A stretch of DNA of 64,000 nucleotides, from the NCBI GenBank assembly GCA_038049695.1, contig CP142452.1, forward strand, positions 74,095,501-74,159,500, given 5' to 3'. The notes under the pieces are model-generated. The model did not search any database and was not told the origin of the DNA. It saw nothing but the letters and a program-made list of their open reading frames with translations. The stretch comes from Cinnamomum chago (Eukaryota > Streptophyta > Magnoliopsida > Laurales > Lauraceae). Shown here piece by piece: positions 47,165-58,601 of the stretch (the stretch's first letter is position 1; the number at the start of each line of letters is the position of its first letter). The position numbers and the translations under genes are program-made.

Positions 47165-47270
47165 CTCAACCCTTATAATTTTCTCCCTAGAAGGCTTTCT
47201 CCTTCCCTTCCACAACAGAGAAGAAAAGCAGAACAAAACCAGAGCAAGAAGAAGAGAAAGAGATTGAATC

Positions 47271-50239
47271 ATGTCTTGGCAAACATACGTCGACGATCAT
47301 CTGATGTGCGACATCGAAGGCCACCATCTCACGTCTGCGGCCATCCTCGGACACGATGGAAGCGTCTGGGCTCAAAGCACTTCCTTTCCTCGGGTCTGTT
47401 TCTCGCTTTTATTCCACCCTAAATGGCCTTTCATTAATTGGTTTACATTCTCTCCTTCAGATCTGACAAGCATTCATTTTGGTGTTTTTTTTTTTTTTTT
47501 GGATTATCTGTTTCATTGGGTGATTTGAACTTGGTTTTTGTCATTTATGTTCTTTCTTGGAATTTGGAAATATATGCATTGAATTATGTGATAGGTTGGA
47601 TTGAAGAATTCAGCTATAAATACTCATTTCTTTGTTGATGGTGTTGTTTGATTTGCTGAAAGGGTTGAGAATGAGGTGTTTGATCAATGTAGGATGTGGG
47701 TTTTTTTATTTTATTACATATTGAATGATTTGAGGTGATTTGATCAATGCATGCAGGCAGGGTTTTTTTTTTTTTTGAAGGGTGAGGTCGGATATATTTC
47801 ATATTGGTGGATAATGATCTGAATATGTAGTCATTTTATAGTGCCTGAAATGAGCATATGAACAAATCCATATACATTGCAGTTTTACAGGATAACATAA
47901 GGTTTTGGATGATGGAAAAATGCACATTATCATTTTTTTCAATTTTTTTATAACAGTAAAATTTATTATTTCAGAGAAAAGAACACCAAAGAAAGGCTAA
48001 GCCCAAAACAGCCTAGCCATGCCCAAGATGCATATTAGTTTTGTGTTGTATGAGATAATTTTGGATGTTGGTTATGTTTATATTTTGGTTTTGGATTCAA
48101 ATTTGCTGGAGTTTGAGGTTCCATTTCTTTATATAGTTAGTTAAGACATATGTCTTTGTTGTTGTATTAGGACATAATACGTTTCCATTTTGTGAATAGC
48201 TATTGGATCACATGAGACTGTAATGGATCTGTGATGTGTTGATGAAATGTTTTTTTCCTTTTTCTTTTTTTTATAATAGTAAAGGTTTTACAGATTCTGC
48301 TGGATCTTGGGTTTCGGCTATCTAGTGGATATAGCATAATAAATATCATTTGGCATTACCTGTCACAAATTTGATGTTGGAACAGGTTCCCTGTTTGTCT
48401 ATTATAATTTATTAACTGGGTTGTGAATATATTCTTCTCCACCGTTAGAAGGTTGTTAGATTTTTGTGATTAGTATAATGGATATTTATCAACTCAATCT
48501 CAAATCTAATTGCTGAGAGATGGAACATTCTTGTTCAATTTTTCTTCTAATAGCTATTAGACCTTTTTAATATGAATACAGGTTGTCTGCATTCCCTGAC
48601 CTTTTTATGCTTTAAACTTATCACTTGGTTGGAACAAGTGGTCAGTAATTTGTTGAAATTTGACATCATATGGGATGATTTGCCTTGCAATTATGCATAG
48701 GCAAGTATCCGTTTTCCCCAACCTAGTTGTAAACGACGGATTTTCAAGAACAGGTGGAGAAGACTTCTGAATAGTTGCTGACTACATTTTCAAAAAGAGG
48801 AAATGTTTTTCAGTAGAATTAAGAGTGCGTGCTACGTACTGATATAATTCTATTTTCACATGATATGATGACAATATAAGTTCACTACAGACCTGCAGCT
48901 ATTTCTATGTAACTTATATATGCACACATGTGATTAGATTTCCTTCTTTTCCACTGATGAGACTTTGTTGTTCTTATGATGATGTGTAGCTTAACCCTGC
49001 AGAAGTAACTGGTATTATGAATGACTTTGCTGAACCTGGATCACTTGCACCAACTGGCTTATTTCTCGGAGCCACAAAGTCTATGGTGATTCAAGGCGAG
49101 CCAGGGGCTGTTATTCGTGGAAAGAAGGTGATGACCCTGTCACATTCATTGACTCCATTGTTATAATTCCTTGAAAGGGGATTGCTATCAGTACCCAAGT
49201 TTGTATTTTGGTCAGCCTAAATAGATAAAATGTTTTAATACTCTGGAGAAAATGGATGGTTTTCTAAGCGAGTGTTTGAGGGGCTGATGAATATCTGATG
49301 TGTACACTCGGGGGCTTGGTAAATGTCTGGTGTGTCTCAAACATGGTTATAAAAATTGACCAATGCATATCGGTTTTTCGGTGCTATGATGGTTCCGGGC
49401 GATATATGTATTGCATATGTATCAGCTCATACACCGACATGATATGAATCGACCGGGGCTTTGAAAGAGTTAAAATATAATTGCCAGGGTTCAAATGCAT
49501 GAACAATTACTTTATCTCGTTAGCACTCTAACCACAGGGCCACAAAACAGTCACTTTCTTTGAAGTATTTATTTTTATGTAACAAATATTTGTCAAATTC
49601 TCCATAATACCCATTGATTGGATTGATACCGAGGTAAACCCTGATCCACATCCTATTCTATCCCTCTGTTTCCTTTTATTATCATGCATCTAGGTAGCCC
49701 TCAGAAGAAGGCATAAAGGCTTGGAGTTGTACCAGTGAGATCAATCTTCTTTGATTCATCACATTAACTACTGTCAGTTTTATGAATGACATAGTTGATG
49801 GAATTATTTCTAGAAAGAATCTACATTCATTTGACAATTCTAACAGTCTAATCTGCAATCTCAAAAGCATGAAAATAAAATAAAATGATGATACAAGGTT
49901 ATGAGATTACACTTACATTGAAAACACTCAATGTACAACATAACACCAATTATAAATACACAAAATAAGCCCCGTTGAAGACCTTTTTGGAGCTTCAGTT
50001 GATTGATATATTACAATTCCCTGGGATGTGTCTTCCATGTATAGTTTATGATGCTGCTCCTCTCTGGTGCGCGTTTGTCATTTGACTCAGTGCTTTGTTT
50101 TCAGGTCTCTGGTGGTGTTACTATAAAGAAAACTGGCCAGGCCTTGGTCACTGGAATCTATGAAGAACCAGTGACTCCAGGCCAGTGCAACATGATCGTT
50201 GAAAGGCTTGGTGATTATCTTGTTGATCAAGGACTTTAG
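47271..50239 (+). CDS. PRF: profilin (three exons, 131 aa)
   Basis: Exons 47271-47393, 48990-49127 and 50105-50239 join in phase 0 to give 131 residues, the usual plant length. Profilin binds monomeric actin, poly-proline and phosphoinositides in the cytosol and controls actin turnover; plant profilins are also pollen and food pan-allergens. Visible hallmarks are [17 protein letters not shown] at the N-terminus (Trp3 and Tyr6 for poly-proline), GDYLVDQGL at the C-terminus, [14 protein letters not shown], and [12 protein letters not shown]. Both introns sit at the positions conserved in plants. Unusual residues: [13 protein letters not shown] where most have FPQFKPEEI, SMV for YMV in the core strand, and KKVSGG for KKGPGG or KKGSGG. 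Donor GTCTGT of intron 1 is weak. Intron 1 is 1.6 kb. Intron 2 hosts repeat Y. Judged functional. Confidence 0.95.
49404..49975 (-). repeat. repeat Y in profilin intron 2
   Basis: Matches the reverse complement of about 63430-64000 with almost no differences seen; a 62-aa nonsense frame is identical in both. It begins where the other copy meets the window edge, so the full unit is longer. Its minus-strand head (49540-49480) carries a tRNA-like box pair. Confidence 0.9.
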
Positions 50240-51602
50240 CTTGGGTATGCAACTTTTGGTTCTAATTCAGTTTCCTTATTTGGCCTGTGACTTCTGGCAT
50301 GAGCCTACATCTACTACTTGCAAGTTGCAACAGAGTGGCTGCATTGAATAATGTTTTTGTGGTCATAGGGAGTCATTGGTTGTAGCTCTTTCATGTCCTC
50401 TGATCCCTTTCCTGTCAAATATTTGTGTGCATTTTTTCTGAAAGGGGTTTTGATTTTTCAAGTCAATCATACTCCTACCTATGCATAAGTTGATTTAGGA
50501 TTTTTTTTAACGAATTTATCAATTAGCCTTCTTGTCCTTGCTATGTTATATTATTAGAATCCTTCTGCAATCAGAAGCTGACCTCACCACAATACATGGA
50601 ACATGCACCTCTTGATTCAACCAACGTTTCCCTGCAAATGAAAAGGGATGATATAGGAATCTCATGTTTGTGCTTTTTTTGGACTTGGTTAAACACACCT
50701 TCAGATGACATTCTAAATCTATATTGTTATAAGTATATTCTTAAACCGCTATGAGTGATATTACCTCCTATAAATGCCATGGATTTGTTATATTAGCCGA
50801 AAGATGGGTTGGTTGTACAATTGGCTGATTATGTTTTTCTATGCTTTTGATTCCTTACCTATAGATCTTATATCAGTAGTCATGGAATTTCATCCATTTC
50901 TCAAATAAAGATGATGTGCTTTTACAGTCTTTCCCATAGTGTTTACCTTCAAGAAGAGCACTTTAACCCACTGATTTGATTTGAGAATGTTATTAGCAGT
51001 TATAGTTCTCCACTTCTCCTATTGATTTGGGGTCTGGACATATTGATGGTTTTATTGTTGTTACTAGTCAGTCACACATGTAGCCATCTTAAATCTCTAG
51101 TCTGCATTATTCTAACATCAGACAGACATACAGGTGATGGAGTCAGTAATCAGTATTAAATAAAATAAGATAATAATGATTTATGATGATGCCACATATG
51201 TGGACCATGCCAGCTACCTTGGCCATATCTCAAATCAATGGGTGGGTGTTGTGTTGGACCATGGGACCCGAAATTTGGACTGAAATCTATAGTCTGCATT
51301 TCTTGGGTTTCAATGATGTTGTTAGATGGTGTGCATTTTGCCTTGAGCTTGATTTGAGTTTCCTGCACAAGCTGCAGCACTACCAATTTAATACAGCAAA
51401 AGTTGGTCTCACATGGATCCACATCATATGGGCGTTTCTCATTTATAAGTTATAACATCTTTATCATATCTACCAAGCCTCCTTCTCGACCTTCAATAAG
51501 CATTTAGTTTTTGGGCCCATCAGCATATTGCCAAATTATACACACTGTAGCTAGTAAAGAGTGATTTTGCTGTCTGAGGTTTTTGGTTGACTTGTTACTT
51601 TA
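50240..51602. other. profilin 3' UTR and intergenic
   Basis: The first 200-300 bp probably hold the profilin 3' UTR (no clear poly-A signal chosen). No other gene is seen. 51183-51455 is an open frame without motifs. Confidence 0.45.
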
Positions 51603-51700
51603 GGGTTGGGTTAGGGTTGTTATTTCCAATCTGATAGATAAATGGGTTGGGTTAGGGTTGACATTTCCAATTTGATAGATAAATGGGTTGGGTTTTGTTG
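51603..51700. repeat. 41-bp tandem repeat, 2.3 copies
   Basis: gggttgggttagggttg...gatagataaat repeats at 51603 and 51644, with a third start at 51685. The ggttaggg motif is telomere-like by chance only. Confidence 0.85.
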
Positions 51701-52129
51701 GGCCCATTACTGTAGGGTATACACTTGATCCTCACTCCATCCAATGTATTACACTCTGGCCCACCAACCAACCTGAACCCAATCTAGTGTTAGAGATAAG
51801 TGGAATCTTTTACTTTTGAATTGACATTTTCAGCTGGATTACTATAGTGGGGCAGGTTTCAATTGAGCCCAAGCATATTAGCAGAAAGTGGTCCACAAGA
51901 CAGGGACCAAAGTCACCAGACATAACTTATCCATTGCCACTTTTATTTCTATTAAGAGTCTTGGACGTTGGATAGCTGTAAAAGGCACATTATAGATGTT
52001 ATAGCCCCATTACCAGCGAATCATGTCACCGTAAATGTGCTAGATGGAAATATCCTTAAGCCTTACTTGATTGTGAGTCGGAATTCTCCTAAAATCTCCC
52101 ACACGCTTCTAGTGAGTGGGATGTGTGGA

Positions 52130-52800
52130 ACTCCTCTCAATTTATATGCAAAGATATTTAAAATTCAAATTCAAACTAACTTCAATATTCTCTAATAGCT
52201 CCCCTCAATCACATGATCATGTCAAATGATCTGTGATTGTTGACATTAAAAATAAAACCCATTGATCTCGGAAAAAAAAATATGAATGACATATATTTTG
52301 CATAAATGTTCATATCTTCTTCTTAGGGATCACCGTCCGTCTGTTGACCCATCTTTATCGCAACCCGCTTATCTTGAGCTTTTCGGTGCCGATGGTCCAC
52401 TAGATCAAATCTGACACAATCTCTTCCAGAAGTTTTGAAGATCTTAAGGCTTGAGGTGAAAGGATTACTAGATGGGAAAAGATGTTGGTTTTCTTTATTG
52501 AAATTAAAAAAAAAAATTGACAATGCAGGATTGTATCTAGTTTGATCGCAAGATCATTACTGGGCCCATGCTCTGATACCATAAGGAATTTAAAGATTCA
52601 CTTCTTTCCTTAAATTTCACCATAAGTTTGATAAGAGGAACTCTTCTCAATTTATACACAAACATATTTCAAATTCGACGTCAAACATATTTCTCTCTCA
52701 CTTTATACACAAACATATTTCAAATTCGACGTCAAATTCTCAATTTATACACAAACATATTTCAAATTCACCCAGTTATCTCTCTCTCACTTGAAAACTC
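52130..52800 (-). mobile_element. LTR/TRIM-like relic with primer site and internal repeats
   Basis: On the minus strand, tatggtatcagagc (52583-52570) is an initiator tRNA-Met primer site. It follows an LTR-like block (52800-52585) containing three copies of a 40- to 50-bp unit (tttgaaatatgtttgtgtata). A related block (aaatatctttgcatataaattgagaggagtt) lies at about 52180-52130 as the putative second LTR. The ends are not exact. Confidence 0.5.
52640..52770. repeat. tandem repeat, about 3 units
   Basis: tatacacaaacatatttcaa recurs at about 52656, 52706 and 52747, twice followed by attcgacgtcaaa. Confidence 0.9.
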
Positions 52801-53620
52801 GCTATGTTTTGTCTGAATCTACATTTTCTTTTGCAATTTTGGCTTTAGGTTTTCTTTTTATTTTTTATGATATGGGCTTCCTTTGTTTTTCTATCTTGTT
52901 TTCATTCATTTTGGAGATCTGGATTTGAGTTTTAATGGGGTTTGCTCCGGTTTTCTGCACGTCTCAATTTGTGTCTCTTAGTTTTATTATCTTAAATCTG
53001 TTGTGTTTCCTTCCAATTTTTGGGTTGATTTGTTTATTTGTTTTTTGAGATTTATTTTTTAATGGGTGGTTAGCTTCAAACAATAACTTTGGAACAATTG
53101 AATGTGGGCTGATGTTAATTTATCTCGTCTTAGTTTCTTTTCCTGTGATGTGGTTTTCATGTAATAAGAATGGATTTTTGTTTTCTAATTGTTTGTGTTG
53201 AATTTTCTTTTCTTTTTCTATGCTATGCAGAGTGAAAGTCTTCCTCCACCTCTGAGAGCTCAAAGAGGACTTCAGCTCATGTAGGTTACTTGGAGAGTGC
53301 GCCTTAGAGCATTTTGAGTGGATTCCAACTTAGAAGACACTGTGGATGATAAATGATTAATTGATGATTTTTTTCTAAATCTTGGGTCAGTTACCATAAT
53401 TGGCTGATTTAATGTATTCAACAAAGTCGAACTTGGAAGACACTATGGATGATGAATGATGAATTGATGAACTTTTTAAATCTTGGTCATTACCCATTAT
53501 TGGCTAACTTACGGTTGTATTCAATGCTCTTTTGTTAATAAACTTGTTAATAAAAGTTTATTGTGGGCTTCATTTGATGTGTTGTGGATGACTATGGGTT
53601 GCTTCGATATATTTTGATGT
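52801..53620 (+). other. T-rich intron-like stretch with an orphan terminal exon
   Basis: A U-rich stretch runs to a strong 3' splice site (ctatgctatgcag, ending 53230). A short frame follows, readable as ESLPPPLRAQRGLQLM then stop (53232-53285). No upstream exon or known protein was identified. It may be the last exon of a captured or decayed gene. Confidence 0.3.
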
Positions 53621-53628
53621 ATGCCCAA

Positions 53629-53716
53629 TAACTAGACAAGAACTCATTTTGATTCAGAGGTATTCGTTAAAGCAGAATAACCCATACCATATGCAAAATG
53701 AGTTCTTGTCTAGTTA
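53629..53716. repeat. short perfect hairpin
   Basis: 23-bp perfect arms (53629-53651 and 53694-53716) around a 42-nt loop with further partial pairing. It could be a MITE core or a small-RNA-type hairpin. Confidence 0.75.
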
Positions 53717-54879
53717 AAAGCAAGAGGGATGTGTTTGTATAGGTTCAGTTCATAGAAGAAGTAAAAGAAAAAACTGGAACTAATACTAGGGAACTCGTGA
53801 CCCAAGTGTAGCTTGTCCTTCTGGTTTAGCTTGTCCTTCTGATTTTGATAAGTGGAAGACAATCATAGAGGGTATTGTTCAGAAAGAGGGAGGCAGTCTG
53901 CAGGCATGGTTTAGCTTGTCCTGAATAAGGTTGTGGAATTGGGCTGCAGTCATAGAGAAGAACTTAATGTCCATCCTTGTTTGTGCATATTTGGTTCGTG
54001 GGAGGGTTATCACCACCGGCTGTACCATAGTTGCTGATGTTGCTACTATAAAGTCCATCATTGTTTATGTTTTCCCTAAAGACATAGACATGACAATTGT
54101 GCTCTAAATTTGTTATTGCATTAACCATTCATTGTATCGTCATTGTATCATTATTGCACTCGCATCGTTCGGGATAAAGTGATCTATGTAGCAATCAAGT
54201 TATAAGTTTGGAAGGCCGCAACGTATGGATTTTTATTGCTTTACATTAGTAATTAACAATTACGATTTTGGAGCATTTTCTTTCATTTTTTTTGTCAAAC
54301 AATGAGACTGGCCTTGATTATAAATTGAGATACATAAACAATGAAAATGGCTCACAAATTTCACCCAGATTAGTGGTTACTAATTCTTTTTAATAATGAT
54401 ATCGTTACGATCCTTTATAGTTTTCAACGATATTGACCCAGACTATATATTGAGATGCATAAACAATGAAAAATGCTCACTAATTTCACCCAAATTAGTG
54501 ATTTCTAAACATTTTTTATAACGATATCGTTACAATCCTTTAGAGTTTTTACCTTCTCTTTCCCCTCCCCAGCAACCAAATTAATGGCATCGATTTTAAA
54601 ATGTATCTTTAAACAATGGGAAATACTCATGAATGCACCTCTGGATCTTGGTCCAGGGAAGGCAGAATATGAAGGTTCAAGCCCTCACTATGATCTTCGA
54701 ATCCTCTTGAAAATGGCTCAGGGAATTTGGGGTACAAGGGTTGAACCCTCAGGATGAGGGTTCGAACCTTCGACCCCTCTGGAAAATGGCCTGAGGAGTG
54801 CAGGATACAAGGGTACAAGATCCTCAACAAGATCACATGACAAGAAATGAAAAGAAATAGTGAAAATGGTACAAGATCA

Positions 54880-55290
54880 TAAAAGATATTCAGCATCACC
54901 TCTTCTTGTTCTGGAGTTAAATCAACTAGCGGTCCATTGTATACCATCTTAATCCCGTGAGGTTTGTATGGAGGAGGGAAAATGACACCATTGTGCTCCA
55001 ATGTAGTCCACTTCTACCCTCCACCGGAGCCAGGTGGCACCTTCAACGACTTTGAGTATTTAGAAGCTTTTATAATCTTTTTTTATTTCTTGTTTGTTTT
55101 CTTCAATTAGGAGGTGACAACCTTTGTTGGTTTCTTTGATAAGGATCGATTGTCTGATGAAATCGATTTTTTCACTCTCTGGGAAATTGGTATGTGATCA
55201 TCATCATCATCCATCTTTGCTTCTTTTTTTACTTCCTTCTCTACCTTAATTTTGTTAGGCACATCCATCTTTGCTTCTTTTTTAACTTCA
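54880..55290 (-). pseudogene. TOP1: DNA topoisomerase I fragment captured in the fold-back element
   Basis: One minus-strand frame reads DDDDDHIPISQRVKKS (about 55205-55160). It then runs through SKKPTKVV to ASKYSKSLKVPPGSGGG, a stop, [20 protein letters not shown] (about 55030-54960) and [10 protein letters not shown] (about 54925-54895). This is the N-terminal acidic/lysine-rich region and the start of the core of plant topoisomerase I, a nuclear enzyme that relaxes supercoils. About 140 codons remain. Stops replace codons at three places. The catalytic Tyr region is absent. Host DNA trapped between transposon arms. Confidence 0.85.
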
Positions 55291-55620
55291 TGTGAAATAT
55301 ACGTGTCTCATGTGTTTTTCAGGGTGAAAAAAAATTAAAAACATTATAAAATGATACGTGTTTCTGCAATATTTTATGTTTTGGAAATTATAATCGCATG
55401 ATGGCAGATTACTGAGACTGGTATGAGTTCAGAAACCACTAGGTAGTGCCAGGCTTTAACAATTCATTTTAATAACAATACCCATGTCACTCTAATACTC
55501 AATCTATCATCTAATCAACAATTGAGTGTAACTTTGGTTATCAATGCACGTATTATTTTTGATGATATTACTTAGTTGTTTGTGCATGATGATATCCCTA
55601 GTTATCACTGATAGAGGTTT

Positions 55621-56824
55621 TGACATCACTACTATACCTCGACTATACGAGGATCTATGACCACCTGAACGATATTAATTCTTGGAAAAATCCAAAACTC
55701 AAAATTTTCCACGATATAATATACCTTTCTATCTCATATATATACACTCTCGGACACGCCCCTAGAACTCATAGGAAACACAACGGATTCCAAAATGAGT
55801 AATAATATTCCCTGGACTCAACTGGGTCCTCCGATCGATCGGACTGCAGGTCCGATCGATCGGCCTAAAATTGCTCTCAGTTACTGACAGGTCCGATCGA
55901 TCGGACCTGATGGCCGATCGATCGGCCCCTGTACAGAAACAGAACGCAGGTTCTATTCTGCTGTTTTCTCACTCCTCCTTCTTCATCTTTCTTTCCTTGA
56001 TGACCTAATAGCTTATCAAATGAAGAATAGTATACAAATCTTACACATTTACACAACTTAACCCCAATTGATACAATCAAAATTTTGGTCTTCAAACCCT
56101 TAATAGCATCATGGAACTCATAATACATACCCATCATTTCTTTTCCATCCAAATCAATAACAACACATTCAAATACATAATTATATGCATAGGCTTGCCT
56201 TAATTGAAGCTTTGCTAGAGAAAACCCTTTTCAAGCTTGGATTTGAATGGAATTCCTCTCTTTGAAGCTTGGAACTCAATAAACCCCAAGAAGACGTTGA
56301 TGGCGAGGAAGAAGGTGAAGTCCCTTGTACTTCAAGCACCTCCAACACACTTGATAATGATGAAAGAATGGAAGAATTTGCAAGAAGAAGGAGAAATGGA
56401 TGGAAGAGAGGAAAAGTTGCCTAGGGTTTCATAAGAGAATGAAGTCAATTGCTTATATAAACTTCCTTTTTGCATTTAACCCCTTCCATTTGCTTCATTT
56501 ACATTTTAAGTCAATTCATAGGTCATTTGGTTCAATAATCGTCGAATGAACTCAAGCCTTTTATGAAAACTATCGTACTCGTCGAGATACACATGTTGGT
56601 ATCAAGACTTTCCGTATTCGACAAAATACGTACAAATCCGTATTTCCGAAAAAGTCCTTTATTGCTCATTTAAACTTCATTTCATAAGCTTGCTTACTCT
56701 TTCATTAAGCCTAAATTCCTTCTTTTAGGCTAATTCCAAGTCACGTACTCATTAACCCGGCTTAATTAATCTTAATTGTGATTAATTAGAGTTAATCTTG
56801 ATTAACTCGGGACGGAGCCTAACA
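55621..56824 (-). mobile_element. candidate solo LTR inside the fold-back element
   Basis: On the minus strand it begins TGTTAGGCTCCGTCCCG and would end GTAGTGATGTCA. Near 55730 the minus strand has a TATA-like gtgtatatatatgag. Upstream of this lie four copies of CCGATCGATCGG (55831-55925). The flanks ggttt and ggtcg fit a degraded GGTTC duplication (one transition, one deletion), but that is inference. Confidence 0.55.
55831..55925. repeat. four CCGATCGATCGG palindromes
   Basis: Exact 12-bp palindromes at 55831-55842, 55852-55863, 55893-55904 and 55914-55925. Confidence 0.95.
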
Positions 56825-57165
56825 GGTCGAACCCTTGTATCTTGCACTCCTCAAGCCATTTTCCAGATGGGTCGAAGGTTCGAACCCTCATCCTGAGGGT
56901 TCGAACCCTTGTATCCTACATTCCCTGAGCCATTTTTCAGGCGGGTCGAAGGTTCGAACCCTCAACCTGAGGGTTCGAACCCTTGTATCTTGCACTCCTC
57001 AGGCCATTTTTCAGAGGGGTCGAAGGTTCGAACCCTCTTCCTGAGGGTTCGAACCCTTGTATCCTGCATTCCCTGAGCCATTTTCTAGGGGGGTCGAAGG
57101 TTCGAACCCTCAGGAAGAGGGTTCGAACCCTTGTACCCCAAATTCCCTGAGCCATTTTCAAGGGG
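56825..57165. repeat. tandem array of a 76-bp unit rich in GGTTCGAACC
   Basis: About five units, each with ggttcgaaccctc-N-tgagggttcgaaccc-ttgtatc and a spacer ending in gagccattttc. The corresponding part of the left arm (54655-54790) has only one to two units. Confidence 0.9.
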
Positions 57166-58200
57166 GTTCGAAGATCATAGTGAGGGCTTGAACCTTCATA
57201 TTCTGCCTTCCCTGGACCAAGATCCAGAGGTGCATTCATGAGTATTTCCCATTGTTTAAAGATCACATTTTAAAATTGAGGCCATTAATTTGCTAGATAA
57301 CAAATTTGATACTGAAAACTGTAAAGGACGATAACGATTTCGTTGTTGGAATATTTACAATTTGGTCTTCTTGGTAACCTCCGTGCATCTTTTTCATTGT
57401 TTATGCATCTCAATATATAGCCAGGGCTAATGTGGCTGGTGGGGAGGGGAAAATGAAGGGAAAAAGTCTAAAGAATTGTAACGATATCGTTATAAAAAAT
57501 GTTTAGAAATAACTAATCTGGATGAAATTAGTGAGCCTTTTTCATTGTTTATGTATCTCAATATATAGTCCGGGTCAATATCGTTGAAAACTATAAAAGA
57601 TCGTAACGATATCGCTATAAAAAAATTAGTAACCACTGATCTGGGTGAAATTTATGTATCTCAATTTATAGTCCGGGCCAGTCTCATTGTTTGACAACAA
57701 AATGAAAGAAAATGCTCCAAAATCGTAATTGTTAATTACTAATGTAAAGCAATAAAAATCCATGCGTTGTGGCCTTCCAAACTTATAACTTGATTGCTAT
57801 ATAGATCACTTTATGTAGAACAATGCGAGTCCAACAACGATACAATGGCGATACAATGAATGGTTAATGCAATAACAAATTTAGAACACAACTGTCATGT
57901 CTATGTCTTTAGGACATTTATTTGGTAAAAATCCCTATAAACAATGATGGACTTTATAGTAGCAGCATCAGCAACTATGGTACAGCCGGTGGTGATAACC
58001 CTCCCACCAACCAAATATGCACAAACAAGGATGGACATTAGCTTCTTCTCTATGGTTGCAGCCCAATTCCACAACCTTATTCAAGACAAGCTAAACCATG
58101 CTTGCTAGACCGCCTCCCTCTTTCTGAAGAATACCATCTACGATTGTCTTCCACTTTGTATCTCTTCCACTTATTAAAATAAGAACTTCAAGCTAAAACA

Positions 58201-58601
58201 TGCCTGCAGACCGCCTCCCTCTTCCACCATAGCTAATTTTTGGGTATCAAGAAAAAGGAATTCGATTTTTTATAACGATATCGTAACCATAAATTTTATC
58301 ATATTCATCCGAATTTGATGTACAACAAGATAGCTATGGTGACTACATATTGAGATGCTTAGAATATGAGAAGGACGAACGATTTGAGTCAATTTTGATT
58401 TCCGACAATTTTTTCATAAACGGTATCGTTTCAGAAATTTATACTTTATTCGCCAAATTTTTGCACCCTACAAGAAAACAATAAGGTCTATATAATGAGC
58501 TGCATATACAATGGGAAAGACTTACAGGGTTCACCAAGTGGCTTTTGTTCAACAACATTTTTAGGACAACAAGATCATTGATCATTATTTATAGGTAAAT
58601 A
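58201..58601. other. repeat-like flank of the fold-back element
   Basis: Contains ataacgatatcgtaacc (about 58267) and aacggtatcgttt (about 58419), plus tacatattgagatgctta, so diverged units of the fold-back arm continue here. No gene. Confidence 0.55.

Larger units (their letters stand above)
53810..58200. mobile_element. large fold-back element with tandem-repeat arms
   Basis: Arms of about 1 kb (about 53810-54790 and 56825-58200) are reverse complements with indels. A frame reading MMDFIVA...SATMVQPVV on the minus strand of the left arm recurs on the plus strand of the right arm. Within the arms, units of about 130 bp repeat, each carrying aacgatatcgtt-type palindromes. The right arm also has an expanded array of a 76-bp unit. 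The centre holds a topoisomerase I fragment and a later LTR. The form recalls FB/FARE-type elements. The exact termini and target duplication are not resolved. Confidence 0.75.

Noticed and set aside
51603..51700. Interstitial telomere repeat
   Set aside because: ggttaggg-like words occur only within two copies of a 41-bp unit, not as a TTTAGGG array.
53879..54061. 60-aa ORF starting MMDFIVA
   Set aside because: Lies in the fold-back arms, is repeated inverted at 57945-58110 with changes, and shows no known domain.
54627..55001. Treating the 124-aa minus frame as one protein
   Set aside because: Only its first 50 or so residues are topoisomerase I; the rest reads through an intron-like stretch and the fold-back repeat.
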